From Duganella aquatilis (GTDB lineage Bacteria > Pseudomonadota > Gammaproteobacteria > Burkholderiales > Burkholderiaceae_D), in assembly GCF_009674565.1 (NCBI RefSeq), contig NZ_WKJL01000004.1, forward strand, positions 248,001 to 312,000: a stretch of DNA of 64,000 bases. Direction: 5' to 3'. A model generated the notes under the pieces. That model was not told where the DNA came from. It ran no database searches and was given only the letters and a program-made list of their open reading frames with translations. The number at the start of each line of letters is the position of its first letter. Position 1 is the stretch's first letter. Positions 1 through 8,096 of this stretch are shown here, one piece after another. Position numbers and translations under genes: made by a program.

Positions 1-2399
1 GCCAGGGCCGGCATCGCGCACAGTTGCAGGTAGGCAGCGGTGGCCGACTGCGGCTTCTGGCCGGATTTCAGCGACGATTGCAGCACTTCCACCTGCATCT
101 TCAACCGCTCGCGGGCGAACTCGGCGCCGCTGTCGACGCCGGCCACGATTTCCAGGCGCAGCACTTCGTCCAGCAGCCTGGCGCGGTTGCGCTCCAGCTC
201 CTGGGCGTAGGCGGCGCGCCGGCCGTCGACGGCCGACACGGCGGCGTTGAAACGGCCTTGCAGCGCGCGCTCGTAATCGTTGCCCAGCGACGGCAGCGCC
301 GTCCATTTGGCTTGCCAATCCGCAACATCGATGGCATCCGGGCCGGCAATGGCCGCTTCCAGCCCTTGCGCCAGGCGCAGTTTGTCGCGCAGCGCGTTGG
401 CCTGGGCGGCGCCGGCGCGGCGCTTGATCGCGTCCGCCTGCGCCTGCACCTTGCCGACCGCGTTGTGATAACGCTGGTTGATGCGGGCTTCGGCGGCGCG
501 CGGCACGGTGCCGGCGGCGTTCCAGGCCGTCGCCGCATCCTTCAGCGCCTTGGCAATAGCGGCCAGCTGGGCCTTGTCCTCGCCGCTGAAGGTCGCGTCT
601 TCCAGTTCCTTGCAGATCGCCTCGCGCGCATGCAGATGCGCCTTGCGTTCGTGGTCGGCGGCGTGGGCGGTTTCCTTGCGCTTGGCGAAAATGGCGTCGC
701 ATGCGCTACGGAAACGCTGCCACAGCGCCTGCTCCACCTTGCGTTCCAGCGGCAGCGCCTTGGCCTGCTCCTGCCAGCGCTCCTGCAGGCGACGCAGCTT
801 GTCCAGCGTGTGACGGTCGGACGGCTCCAGCGCTTCGGCTTCGGTGATCAATTCCTCGCGCTTGGCGGCCTCCACCTTGCGCTGCTCGGACAGCGGCGCC
901 AGCATGTGCGCCAGCACCTTGTCGAAGGTGTGGTCGAGCTTGCGCTTTTCCTTGCGGTCGATGGTGCCCAGGCGGGTCCACATCTGGCGCAGGCGCTGGC
1001 CGGCGGCGGCCACGTTTTTCAGGTCGGCGCCCTCGGCAGCGGCCGATTCGCCCAGCGCGCGGGTTTCGGAAATCAGCGCCTCGGCCTTGGCGGCGTTGGC
1101 GTGGCGTTCGTCGGCCAGCTGCTTGAAGTGGGCGGCGGCCGGGGCGTAGGCGCTGGTGCAGGCGGCGTCGAAGCGCTCCCACAGGCTTTTCGGCGCGTGG
1201 CCGGAAACGGCGTCCAGCTGCTTCCAGCGGTCGCGCATGCTGCCGACTTTCTTGGCCAGTTCGCTCATCGCCAGCTTCTGGGCCGGCAGTTCTTCCACGG
1301 CCTTGACCAGTTCCTCGCGCGAGATGTTGCCGCCCCAGCGGGCCCAGTCGCCCAGTCGCTTCAGTTCGGCGCGGACGTGGTTCAGGTGTTCGGTTTGCGC
1401 CGGGCTGAGGCGGGTTTTGTGCTCGCGCAGCCATTTGTCGTGCTCGGCGGCGGCGTGCAGCTGGCCTTGCTCAAGCGCGGCTTCCAGGGCGTCCATGGTT
1501 TCCAGGAATTTCTTGTCGGTTTCCTTGGGCGCCGGCTTGGCTTGCTTTGGCGGCTTGGCGGACGCGGTGTCGGCGGCGACCTCCTGCGGCGCCTCGGGCG
1601 AACCGGCGGACGTAGGCGCGGCGGACGGCGCCGGCTTGGCTGGCGCGGGCACGGCGGCCGGGGCAGCCGGCTTCGGCGGGGCGGTCAGCGCGGCGCGGGC
1701 CTGTTCCAGCGCCTGGGCGTAATCGCTCAACAGGTGGCGCGGCAAGGCGCTGTGTTCCGGCGCCTGCTGGTATTCAGTTTGATCGGCGGCGTGGCGTTCC
1801 AGCGCCTGCAGCGCTTCGTCGGTCGGCAGGCCGCTGTCCGGCAGCTTGCGCACGGCGGCCAGCGCGTCGATGATGCGGCGTTGCAGGTTGACCTGCGCTT
1901 CCAGCCGCGCGGCCAGGGCGGCGCGGGCGCCGGCGAAGGCCTCGGTCAGCGTTGGCACTTCGGCAACGACCAGCCACTGGCGGTCCAGCTCGGCCACCTG
2001 GTTCGGCGTCAGTTTCTCGTCTTGCAACAGGCGCTGCGCGTGCTCCAGGCAGGCCTGGGCTTTTTGCTGCTCGGCCTGGCGGTAGCGGATGGCGTCCAGC
2101 CGCCCCTGCATCAGCTTGGCGACGCGGCGGTCGGTGTTGCGCACCGCGTGCAGCACCTGCTCCAGCGCCGGCTGCGACTGCACGTGCTCGGCCGCGCTGA
2201 GGCGCACGCCGGCAAATTCACTCTCCAGGATTAATGCGACCGCGGCCGCTTCATTGCCATTCAGCGCGGCGGCGCGCTGCGTCTGTTCGTCACGGCGGCT
2301 GGCGGCAGCGGCGGTCGCCGCGTCCTGCTCCGGCGTCGCCGCGGATGCTGTGGGAACGGCCGAGGCTTCGGTCGCACGCTTAAAGAGGAAATCAAACAT
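1..2399 (-). CDS. DUF349 domain-containing protein (partial, runs off left edge)
   Basis: Reading starts at the ATG complementary to 2397-2399 and stays open to the window edge, so at least 799 residues are present and the C-terminus is missing. The first ~120 residues look like a short helical HEAT/armadillo-like region. A Pro/Ala-rich linker lies around residues 230-280. Four DUF349-type helical repeats follow, each opening with a conserved Trp (about residues 388-450, 471-530, 536-600 and 623-690). The family is widespread in proteobacteria, is largely coiled coil and lacks an agreed biochemical role. The long opposite-strand reading frames here are GC-driven shadows. Family call is firm; function unknown. 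Confidence 0.85.
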   Translation of the reverse strand, partial: MFDFLFKRATEASAVPTASAATPEQDAATAAAASRRDEQTQRAAALNGNEAAAVALILESEFAGVRLSAAEHVQSQPALEQVLHAVRNTDRRVAKLMQGRLDAIRYRQAEQQKAQACLEHAQRLLQDEKLTPNQVAELDRQWLVVAEVPTLTEAFAGARAALAARLEAQVNLQRRIIDALAAVRKLPDSGLPTDEALQALERHAADQTEYQQAPEHSALPRHLLSDYAQALEQARAALTAPPKPAAPAAVPAPAKPAPSAAPTSAGSPEAPQEVAADTASAKPPKQAKPAPKETDKKFLETMDALEAALEQGQLHAAAEHDKWLREHKTRLSPAQTEHLNHVRAELKRLGDWARWGGNISREELVKAVEELPAQKLAMSELAKKVGSMRDRWKQLDAVSGHAPKSLWERFDAACTSAYAPAAAHFKQLADERHANAAKAEALISETRALGESAAAEGADLKNVAAAGQRLRQMWTRLGTIDRKEKRKLDHTFDKVLAHMLAPLSEQRKVEAAKREELITEAEALEPSDRHTLDKLRRLQERWQEQAKALPLERKVEQALWQRFRSACDAIFAKRKETAHAADHERKAHLHAREAICKELEDATFSGEDKAQLAAIAKALKDAATAWNAAGTVPRAAEARINQRYHNAVGKVQAQADAIKRRAGAAQANALRDKLRLAQGLEAAIAGPDAIDVADWQAKWTALPSLGNDYERALQGRFNAAVSAVDGRRAAYAQELERNRARLLDEVLRLEIVAGVDSGAEFARERLKMQVEVLQSSLKSGQKPQSATAAYLQLCAMPAL

Positions 2400-2478
2400 G
2401 GTGCGCTATGGTGATGGCTAAAACCACCATCATAGCAGTGCAGGGGAAATTTGCCCTGCTAGTGCGCTACGGGGGCGG

Positions 2479-3186
2479 TTATTTCATGAGTGCATCATCA
2501 CGCGGCGTGGACCGCGCGGGCCTTGGCGCCGCCGCCGCCGGGGCGTCGTCGAGGCTAACAATCGGCAATACCTGCAGGCCGGGGATGGAAATCTGGCCGT
2601 CATCCACTTCCCCGCCCGGCAGCGCCCGGCGCCGCGCCGCCACTTGGGCGGCTTCGGCCGGCGGCAGGCCGGAACGCTTCATTTCATCCAGATGCTTGTC
2701 GTGCATCATCAACTGGTTGGCGATCGAGAACCAGGTTTCGCCGGCAATGGCGTTGCGCGCCAGCGCGAACAATTCCTGCTCCTCCTTTTCCAGCCGCTTC
2801 AGCAGCGTCGCGCAAAAGGCGTCGATGCTGTCGCACACTTCGCTGACCTGCTCGTCGCGGACGTCGGCCAGCGAGCCCAGCTTGTCTTGCAGCACGCGGA
2901 TCGACACCAGCGCGGACTGGTTCAGGCGGTTGAGTTCTTCCAGCAGCTGATCGGCGCGCTCGGTGGCGTCGCGCAGCGCCGGAATCAGATACATCTCGGT
3001 CTTGCGCCAATGGCAGGCTTGATACAGGGTATTGAGGTTTTCGCAAGCGTATTCCAGCTGCGACAGTGTCATGCTGTTCTGTTGCATGAGCGTGGTGCGC
3101 ACATACTTTTGAAACGATAGCAGACTGAGACGAACGCTCGATTGCTCGACCGATAGTGCTACCAAGGTGTATGTGGCGGTTAACAT
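2479..3186 (-). CDS. Uncharacterised helical protein, possibly hemerythrin-like
   Basis: A 235-residue soluble protein with no signal peptide or membrane segment. A GGGAG ribosome-binding site lies just upstream of the ATG at 3186. Residues ~40-175 are predicted by eye to be long amphipathic helices rich in Glu, Leu and Lys, suggesting a four-helix bundle. The His/Glu spacing is not clear enough to assign an iron site. The C-terminal 50 residues are Pro/Ala-rich and probably disordered. It is transcribed in the same direction as the DUF349 gene, 79 bp away, so the two may be co-expressed. I do not recognise a characterised homologue; the hemerythrin suggestion is only a fold-level guess. Confidence 0.7.
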   Translation of the reverse strand: MLTATYTLVALSVEQSSVRLSLLSFQKYVRTTLMQQNSMTLSQLEYACENLNTLYQACHWRKTEMYLIPALRDATERADQLLEELNRLNQSALVSIRVLQDKLGSLADVRDEQVSEVCDSIDAFCATLLKRLEKEEQELFALARNAIAGETWFSIANQLMMHDKHLDEMKRSGLPPAEAAQVAARRRALPGGEVDDGQISIPGLQVLPIVSLDDAPAAAAPRPARSTPRDDALMK

Positions 3187-3321
3187 TCTGACTCCCAGGG
3201 CGATGTAGCGGAAGTAAAAGTGTAAAGTTTCCCGACAACCGCGCTTTGAGCTAGCACAAACCCGCCCTGCGCTTTTTTATGACGCTAATGCCCCCAATAT
3301 ATCTCAACCGTGCGGCGAATG

Positions 3322-5727
3322 CTATCGCAAAGGCAGTTGCAGCCGCACCATTCCTGCTTCCGGATGCGGCAATACCACGCCGCCGAAATGACGGATCAGC
3401 TTTTGCACGCCGCCGTTCTCCGACAAGGCGTCGCCGACGATTTCGCGCGTGCCCCGGGCGCGGAAATAATCGACCAGTTTCTGGAACAGGATGTAGCCGA
3501 GTCCTTTCCCTTTCAAATCGGAACGCACGATGATGGCGAACTCGGCCGACTGGTTGTCCGGGTCCAGCACGGCGCGCACCACGCCCAGCGTTTCCGGCTG
3601 GCCGCTGGCGTTCGGCCGGGTGGCGATGAAGGCCATGGCGCGGTCGTAGTCGATTTGCGTCAGCCGCGCCAGCTGCGCCGGCGGCAGTTCGCGCATGGCG
3701 GAGAAGAAGCGCAGGCGCACATCGTCGGTCGCCAGCGCGCTGAAGAACTGCTGGTGCTGGGCGCCGTCCTCCGGCTTGATCGGCCGCAGCAGGATTTGCC
3801 CGCCGTTCCAGTCCACCCGCTCTTCCAGTTCCTGCGGATAGGGCCGGATCGCCAGTTCCGCGCGCCGCCCGCGCGCCTTGGCCAGGTGCATGCGCGCGCC
3901 CAGCGCCACGGCGCTGCCGCCGATCGCCAGCAGCGGATTCAGATCGAGCTCGGTCAGCTCCGGCAGGTCGGCCACCATGTCGGCCACCTGCACCAGGGTG
4001 CGGATCAGCGCCTCGGCGTCGGCCGGCGTCTGGCCCTGCGCCAGCAGGCGCGAGACGCGGGTGCGGCTGACCATGTCGCGCGCCAGCGCCATATTCAAGG
4101 GCGGCAGGCCGGCGGCGCGGTCGGCCGCCACGTCGGCCGCGATGCCGCCCTGGCCGAAGAACACCACCGGCCCGAACACCGGGTCGTGGCTGATCTGGAT
4201 GCGCGCCGCCGCCAGCGTGGCGCCGGTCAGCGCCGCCTGCTGCGGCATGGCCAGCGCGATGCCGTAGGCCGCCATCAGCGAACGCGCGTCGGCATCCGAC
4301 AGCTCACTGCGGCCCGCGTGCAGCGCCGCCTGCACCAGCGCGCGCGCCGCCGAGCGCTCGCCGGCGCCGGTGGTCGGCACCCCGACCGGCACTTCCATCA
4401 GCAGTTCCTGGTTGCGGCGGTACTGGGCGATTTGCAGGAAGCCGTTGACAGCTTTTTCCGGCGTGTCGTAGGTCGGCAGGCCGGCTTCCGCGAACACCTG
4501 GCGCGCCTTGGCCACCGAGCCGCCGCCCAGCCAGCAGGACAGCACGTTCTTGCCGGCCGCCTGCATCAGCGGCGCCACCGCGTGGGCGATCAGATCGCTG
4601 GCCACCATGGCGGTGGGCGCGTGCAGGAACAGCAGCGCGTCGGCCTGCGGCTCCTGCAACAGCGCCTGCACCGCGCCGGTGTAACGCTCGACCTGCGCGT
4701 CGGCCAGGAAGTCGACCGGATTGGTTGGCGGCGCGCCGGCCTGCGCCAGCCGCTTCAAGGTTTCGGGCGACAGCGCCGCCAGTTGGGCGCCGCTGCAGGC
4801 CAGCGCGTCGGCGGCGATCAGGCCCAGGCCGCCGCCGTTGGTCAGCACCGCCAACCGCTCGCCGCGCTGCGGTCGTTGGCGCGCCAGCGTTTCGACGGCG
4901 TCGAACAAATCTTCAGTGGAGTACACGCGCAGCATGCCGGCGCGGCGGATGGCGGCGTCGAACACCAGGTCGGCGCCGGGCGCCGGATCGCGCCCCACCT
5001 TCAGCACGATGACCGGCTTGCCGCGCGCCGCCAGCCGGCCGGCCGACATGAACTTGCGCGCGCTGCTCACGCGCTCGATGCACAGCAGGATCGCCTCCGT
5101 CTCGCCGTCGGCCGCCAGGTAGTCCAGCATGTCGCCGAAGTCCACGTCGACGCCGTCGCCCATCGCCACGAAGCGCGAGAAGCCGATGCCGCGCTGGCCG
5201 GCCCAGTCCAGCACCGCTGTCGCCAGCGCGCCGGACTGCGACACGAAACCCAGCTTGCCCTTCCCCGCCGCCATCTGCGTGAAGCTGGGATTCAGGCCCA
5301 GCGCCGGCGATTGCAGCCCGGCGCTGCCGGAGCCGAGGATGCGCAGCAGGTAGGGCCGCGCCGCCTCCAGCATCGGCTGGTGCAGATAGCGGCCGCCGGT
5401 GTGGCCGGGATCGGCCGTCATGACGATGGCGGCCTTGCAGCCGGCCGCGCCCAATTCACCGATCAGGCCCGGCACGGTGGCCGGCGGCGTGCAGATCACG
5501 GCCAGGTCCGGCGCCGCCGGCAGCGCGCCGACGCGGGCGTAGCTTTGCAGGCCATGCAGCTTCTGGTGCTTGGGATTGACCGGCCACACCTTGCCGCCGT
5601 TGTGCGTGAAATCGCCCTCCAGCAGGTTGGCCAGCACCCGCGTGCCGATGCGCTGCGGATTGTCCGACGCGCCGATCACGGCCACGGAACGCGGTTGGAA
5701 CAGACGATCGAGATTGCGGATGCTCAT
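3322..5727 (-). CDS. Pat/PatZ-like bifunctional acyl-CoA synthetase / GNAT acetyltransferase
   Basis: An 801-residue protein with the order of protein lysine acetyltransferases of the Pat/PatZ type: a CoA-binding Rossmann domain (residues ~8-130), succinyl-CoA-ligase-like domains (~150-400), an ATP-grasp region (~430-640) and a C-terminal GNAT domain (~650-800). These enzymes acetylate acetyl-CoA synthetase and other lysines. The loop that in active NDP-forming acyl-CoA synthetases carries the phosphohistidine (an SHTGAL-type motif) is shortened here: around residue 240-255 the text reads KVGRDPAPGAD with no His, so ligase activity is unlikely. The ~800 residues are somewhat shorter than enterobacterial PatZ (~890). 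It is last in a three-gene minus-strand operon, 6 bp behind the DUF2804 gene. Confidence 0.87.
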   Translation of the reverse strand: MSIRNLDRLFQPRSVAVIGASDNPQRIGTRVLANLLEGDFTHNGGKVWPVNPKHQKLHGLQSYARVGALPAAPDLAVICTPPATVPGLIGELGAAGCKAAIVMTADPGHTGGRYLHQPMLEAARPYLLRILGSGSAGLQSPALGLNPSFTQMAAGKGKLGFVSQSGALATAVLDWAGQRGIGFSRFVAMGDGVDVDFGDMLDYLAADGETEAILLCIERVSSARKFMSAGRLAARGKPVIVLKVGRDPAPGADLVFDAAIRRAGMLRVYSTEDLFDAVETLARQRPQRGERLAVLTNGGGLGLIAADALACSGAQLAALSPETLKRLAQAGAPPTNPVDFLADAQVERYTGAVQALLQEPQADALLFLHAPTAMVASDLIAHAVAPLMQAAGKNVLSCWLGGGSVAKARQVFAEAGLPTYDTPEKAVNGFLQIAQYRRNQELLMEVPVGVPTTGAGERSAARALVQAALHAGRSELSDADARSLMAAYGIALAMPQQAALTGATLAAARIQISHDPVFGPVVFFGQGGIAADVAADRAAGLPPLNMALARDMVSRTRVSRLLAQGQTPADAEALIRTLVQVADMVADLPELTELDLNPLLAIGGSAVALGARMHLAKARGRRAELAIRPYPQELEERVDWNGGQILLRPIKPEDGAQHQQFFSALATDDVRLRFFSAMRELPPAQLARLTQIDYDRAMAFIATRPNASGQPETLGVVRAVLDPDNQSAEFAIIVRSDLKGKGLGYILFQKLVDYFRARGTREIVGDALSENGGVQKLIRHFGGVVLPHPEAGMVRLQLPLR

Positions 5728-5733
5728 GTCAGG

Positions 5734-6723
5734 CTACCAGCGGGATGAATGGTCTTCGGTCACGCCCATCAGCTGCGTGACCATGCGTTTCGGCTGGTCC
5801 GGCGCCGCGCGCACCCAGCCGCTGAAGGTGCCGACCGGCTGCAAATAGCGGCTGGCCGCCACCATCATCTTCTTGTCGTCGCGGCGCGCGCCGTCCGGCG
5901 TGAAGATCAGGTCCAGCATATCGTCTTCGGTGAAGATGTGCCACGGCGACAGCGCGTCCTTTTTATCGTACAGGAAGTGGGCCGGCGCCAGCGCGATCAG
6001 GTCGCCGTCCAGCCACAGCGCGTTTTCGTGGCCGCCGAAATAGCCGGCCTGCAGGTTGAAGCCCAGCTCCATATTGTGCGCCGAGGCCCAGCGCCAGGCG
6101 GTGTTCCGCGCCAGCAGGCCGTTGGAATAATCGAAGCTGGCGACGCCGCCATCGAGCTTGAATTCGTCGCGCCAGGTGCGCACCTCGCCGCGCAGCGGCA
6201 TGGCCGACGATTTCTGCGTCGCGTGCACCGAGCCTTTGTCGATCGGCCCGGTGGCCAGCAGCAGCGGCGACGGCGACGGGCCGAAGGCGGCGTCGATTTC
6301 CAGGTAGTCGCAGCGCAGCGTCAGCGCATAGCTGCCGTCGCCGTTGGTCTCGATGGCGATATGGCTGCCGCCGCGCTGGAAGCGGCTCGACTCGCCCGCA
6401 TGGTTGGCCAGCCGCGCCGACACCAGCGGCAGGCCGTCCTGCGAGAAGTTGGCCAGCATGTCGCCGTCCTTGCGGTCGAAGGCGTAGGCGAAGGCGGTGC
6501 TGATCCAGCCCAGATCGACGATGGCGACCGCGCAGAACACTTCCTCGGTGCACAGCGCCACGTAATGCCAGCGCTTGTGGTGGAAGCGCCGCCACAGCGG
6601 GCTGCGCGAAAACGGCCGCGCCAGCTGGCTCCAGTCGATATTGCCGACCTGGCCGGCGTAGCGTCCAAACAGCGGCTGGCCGTCGGCGGCCAGCAGGCTG
6701 GCGGGGGCGGCGGGCAAGGTCAT
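5734..6723 (-). CDS. DUF2804 domain-containing protein
   Basis: A 329-residue protein covering a whole DUF2804 domain; it resembles hydroxyneurosporene-synthase/lipocalin-like beta-rich proteins. There is no signal peptide. Tryptophan- and Asp-rich stretches such as WRRFHHKRWHY near residue 44 are typical of the family. No catalytic motif is recognised and the biochemical role is unknown. The start codon at 6723 overlaps the stop of the YcaQ-like gene by 4 bp (ATGA), implying translational coupling, and the stop lies 6 bp before the Pat-like gene. Placement with a DNA glycosylase and an acetyltransferase does not immediately explain its job. Confidence 0.85.
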   Translation of the reverse strand: MTLPAAPASLLAADGQPLFGRYAGQVGNIDWSQLARPFSRSPLWRRFHHKRWHYVALCTEEVFCAVAIVDLGWISTAFAYAFDRKDGDMLANFSQDGLPLVSARLANHAGESSRFQRGGSHIAIETNGDGSYALTLRCDYLEIDAAFGPSPSPLLLATGPIDKGSVHATQKSSAMPLRGEVRTWRDEFKLDGGVASFDYSNGLLARNTAWRWASAHNMELGFNLQAGYFGGHENALWLDGDLIALAPAHFLYDKKDALSPWHIFTEDDMLDLIFTPDGARRDDKKMMVAASRYLQPVGTFSGWVRAAPDQPKRMVTQLMGVTEDHSSRW

Positions 6724-7961
6724 GCGGCTTCCTTTGTCGGTTCGGCCGCGTCCAGCGCGGCCTGCAGCTGCGCGCCGAAAGCGGCGGGCGTGGCTTGGGT
6801 GATCTGGATCCGCGGGCAGGCGTGCCAGTTGGCCAGCCGTTGCAGCGCGGCGGCGATGTCGCGCGTGAAGCGGTCGCTGATGCGCGCGCCCGGCTCCAGT
6901 ATCAGCGACTTCAGTTCGAACACGCCGTCGCGCCGGTGGGCCTTGGCGTCGACCCGGCCGGCCAGCACGCCGCGACGCAGGATGGGCAACGTGAAGTAGC
7001 CGTATTTGCGCTTGTCGGCCGGCGTATAGCATTCCAGCCGGTAGTCGAAATTGAAAAGTTCCAGCGCGCGGCGGCGGTCCCACACCACCGGGTCGAACGG
7101 CGACAGGATGGTGGTCAGCGTCGGCGCCAGCGTGCCGGCGGCGGCGCTGTCCAGCAGTTCGGCGTGGTCGGGATGGACGTAGACCGGATCGTCCCAGTCC
7201 TCGACCCAGGCGCGCAGCAAGGCGCCCTGCGCCACCAGCGTTTCCGGATCGAGGCGCGGCGGCTTGGTGCGGAAGTAGTCGCTGATCCACGGCGCGCGCG
7301 CGCAGCCCATGGCTTTCACGGCCTTGAGCACCAGCTCGCGGCGCACCTCGTCCATGGGCGGCAGTTGGCTGTCGTCCCAATCCGGCAGCACGCGTTCGGC
7401 CAGGTCGTAGATGCGCTGGAAGTTGTGGCGCGCGGCGATCATCAGCGCGCCGGTGGTGAACAGCACTTCCAGCGAGCGCTTTTCCGGCTTCCAGCTCCAC
7501 CAGCCGCCGCCTTGGCCGTCGGTGCGCTCGAAGTCGGAGGAACGGGTCGGGCCGTTGGCGCGGATATGTTCCAGCACCGCTTCCACCTCGGCGCGGCGCT
7601 CCCGCATCCAGGTGGCCGAGTACTTCCAGCCCATGGCCTCCGGGTCCAGCATGCGGTGCCGATACAGGCCGTAGTCCTCGACCGGCACGAAGCAGGCCTC
7701 GTGCGCCCAGTATTCAAACAGTTCGCCGGCGGCCAGCGCCTGCTCCAGCCAGGGCTGCGGATAGTCGCCCAGGCGGCTCCACAGCACCAGGTAGGGGCTG
7801 CGCGCCACCACATGAATGGTATCGATCTGCAGCACGCCCATTTGCCGGATCGCCGCCAGCAGGTCGGCCTGGCGCGCCTTGCGGCGGCGCGGCTGCAACA
7901 GCCCTTGCGCCGCCAGATGCAGCGCCCGCGCGGCGGACAAGCTCAATATCGGTTCAGTCAT
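6720..7961 (-). CDS. ycaQ: YcaQ/AlkX-type DNA glycosylase (winged-helix, HTH_42 family)
   Basis: A 413-residue protein of the winged-helix DNA glycosylase family (COG3214), which unhooks interstrand crosslinks and excises bulky alkylated bases. The family catalytic motif Q-x-D is present as QID at residues 45-47, in LQIDTIHVVARSPY, matching the YcaQ branch (Q-D) rather than the AlkZ branch (Q-Q). The conserved WAHEACFVP and LSPFDPVVWDRRR blocks are present. The start is the ATG at 7961; earlier in-frame starts run into the divergent gene and are not credible. It is first in the operon with the DUF2804 and Pat-like genes. Confidence 0.88.
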   Translation of the reverse strand: MTEPILSLSAARALHLAAQGLLQPRRRKARQADLLAAIRQMGVLQIDTIHVVARSPYLVLWSRLGDYPQPWLEQALAAGELFEYWAHEACFVPVEDYGLYRHRMLDPEAMGWKYSATWMRERRAEVEAVLEHIRANGPTRSSDFERTDGQGGGWWSWKPEKRSLEVLFTTGALMIAARHNFQRIYDLAERVLPDWDDSQLPPMDEVRRELVLKAVKAMGCARAPWISDYFRTKPPRLDPETLVAQGALLRAWVEDWDDPVYVHPDHAELLDSAAAGTLAPTLTTILSPFDPVVWDRRRALELFNFDYRLECYTPADKRKYGYFTLPILRRGVLAGRVDAKAHRRDGVFELKSLILEPGARISDRFTRDIAAALQRLANWHACPRIQITQATPAAFGAQLQAALDAAEPTKEAA

Positions 7962-8096
7962 GACCGCTATTCTAATAAAGAAATCAACATTGCCTGTGAA
8001 CGGAATATGTTTTTTTTCACAGCTTTCACGCCAAAAGCGATATTTCCGTGCAGAATAACCGCAAACACTTCGGCCCACCGAAAGGACTGCTGCCAG

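Noticed and set aside
24..2234. 736-residue plus-strand open frame
   Set aside because: It lies wholly opposite the DUF349 gene, has no family features, and is full of Arg/Gly/Leu/Gln runs typical of antisense frames in GC-rich DNA.
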